A stretch of DNA of 64,000 bases, taken from Desmodus rotundus. Its lineage: Eukaryota; Chordata; Mammalia; Chiroptera; Phyllostomidae. This document shows, piece after piece, positions 63,041 through 64,000 of this stretch; position 1 is the stretch's first letter; the number at the start of each line of letters is the position of its first letter. Where the stretch lies: assembly GCF_022682495.2 (NCBI RefSeq), contig NC_071398.1, forward strand, positions 94,949,705 through 95,013,704, written 5' to 3'. Made by a program: the position numbers and the translations under genes. The notes beneath the pieces were generated by a model. That model made no database searches. It had not been told where the DNA came from and was given only the letters and a program-made list of their open reading frames with translations.

Positions 63041-64000
63041 GTTTGTCTCTTCCCTTGGCACCACTAACTGTGCCCTTACCGGGAAGGCCAGCTCTTTACC
63101 CTCACGCTCCTGTCTGTGTACCAAGCTCCACACCCCACTCCTCATGTGGGAAGGCACCGAAGTTCACCAAGGTCGGGGGACTGCCCAAAGTGACTCTGAA
63201 AGGCACGCTGTCCCAGCCGGGAGCTCACACACCTCTGCATCCGCACCAGCAGTAGGGGCCTGGATGTGGACCGCAGACCCCACCCCTCCAGGCGTGGATT
63301 CCCAGCCTGCATCAGTGGGCAGAGCTGCGTGCCCTCAACGTCCCCCGGGCATTCCCGGGCCTGCACACTGAGACTGACACCTCCCTTCCCAGGCTCAGGG
63401 TTTCAAGTCGGATCTTCTGAGTGGGGGTGGGTACTGTCTAGGCACCTGCCCGAGCTCGGTGCCCCACATTCCTTTAAGTGGAAGCCCATGGAGCAAACTT
63501 GGGGAGATAAGAAGCGCCCAGAATCCCTTCCCCTCTTCAGCTGGGTGAGACAGACCGGACAGAAACAGAATTAGTTGTAATTTCCGTGGGCTCAGGTCAC
63601 TGCCTCATTCAAGGAGAAAGAGCCCCCAGTTCTGTGAGCAGCACCCCTAGCTCTCAGTGACACCCCTGTCCCTTCTTTATCTCCACAAATGATAGTAAGC
63701 CATCACCCCGCCTGCCTCTCCTCTCCCTCCAGAAGGGGCTGTCGTCACTGGCTTCTCTCACCAGGCCCTGGTTAGGTGGCGGGGTTCCCTGCTAAGTCCG
63801 AGGGTCCCACAGCAGCTCCCCTCCAGGCTGGCTGTTAGAGGAGGGGGCTCTGGAGCCCTCGTGTCCTCCATGCCTTTGTCTCATTGTCCCCTTCACACCA
63901 CACACACCTCCGGCAGCTGGGCCAGAAGCCTGAGTGCTGAGCAGCTCCGAGTGTGTCACGCACAGTCAGGACAGGGGCGGGGCGCGCCCAGATAGGGCCA
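63041..64000. other. Unassigned GC-rich sequence
   Basis: No repeat, exon or RNA gene is recognised up to the window end. The last 30 bp (GGGGCGGGGCGCGCCCAG) are CpG-rich and could be the edge of a CpG island beyond the window. Confidence 0.4.

Noticed and set aside
1..64000. CRISPR array, bacterial operon, integron or phage features
   Set aside because: No regularly spaced direct repeats, no ribosome-binding-site-led dense coding and no prokaryotic genes. The repeat content is plainly mammalian.

Overview
The window looks like nuclear DNA from a bat. Two young insertions point there. One is a tRNA-derived SINE of the VES type at about 47,306-47,513, with A and B boxes, a CT-rich 3' region and an AAATA-type tail. 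The other is the 3' end of an L1 at about 43,411-43,741 that resembles bat L1 3' untranslated regions. VES elements are known from bats, mainly vespertilionids and their relatives, so a yangochiropteran is the best guess. The order and species are inferred from remembered repeat consensus patterns, not from a search. Older repeats shared by all placental mammals (L2, MIR, MLT1/MaLR LTRs, hAT-Charlie elements) make up most of what can be named.

No protein-coding gene, tRNA gene, rRNA gene or CRISPR array could be supported on either strand. The open frames present are short (at most about 230 codons), overlap one another on both strands, sit in GC-rich DNA and show no recognisable domain. The window is best read as intergenic or intronic sequence in a fairly GC-rich region, broken by AT-rich islands.

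Layout. 1-4 kb: a C29 run, then an antisense L2 split by two antisense MLT1 LTR pieces, then a sense L2 3' end. 5-12 kb: a 0.9 kb sense L2, MIRs and a complete-looking small hAT element. 13 kb: a near full-length sense MLT1 LTR. 14-24 kb: mostly unassigned GC-rich DNA with scattered MIRs, a poly-C/hairpin site and a long pyrimidine tract. 24-28 kb: a palindromic hAT element, an L2 and a MER5A copy. 28-34 kb: a G-rich purine tract, then largely unassigned DNA. 34.5-37 kb: an AT-rich island with a tiny inverted-repeat transposon and an old antisense L1. 37.5-38.4 kb: a long antisense L2. 39-43 kb: AT-rich single-copy-looking DNA, including the strongest candidate conserved regulatory block (42.66-43.06 kb). 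43-48 kb: the bat L1 3' end, a long sense L2, and an antisense L2 interrupted by the VES SINE. 51-59 kb: several MIRs, two hAT elements and an antisense MLT1 LTR containing a perfect 21-bp palindrome. 60.6-61 kb: an AT-rich block followed by a CCAAT/TATA arrangement. 61-64 kb: MER5A, a 15-bp minisatellite, a MIR and unassigned sequence.

No genes work together here. Functional interest is limited to possible regulatory blocks (about 9.0, 21.2, 39.4-39.9, 42.7-43.1, 60.7-60.9 and 62.8-63.0 kb) and a few CTCF-like motifs. I did not find a convincing new biological system. The findings below are the places I would look at first.
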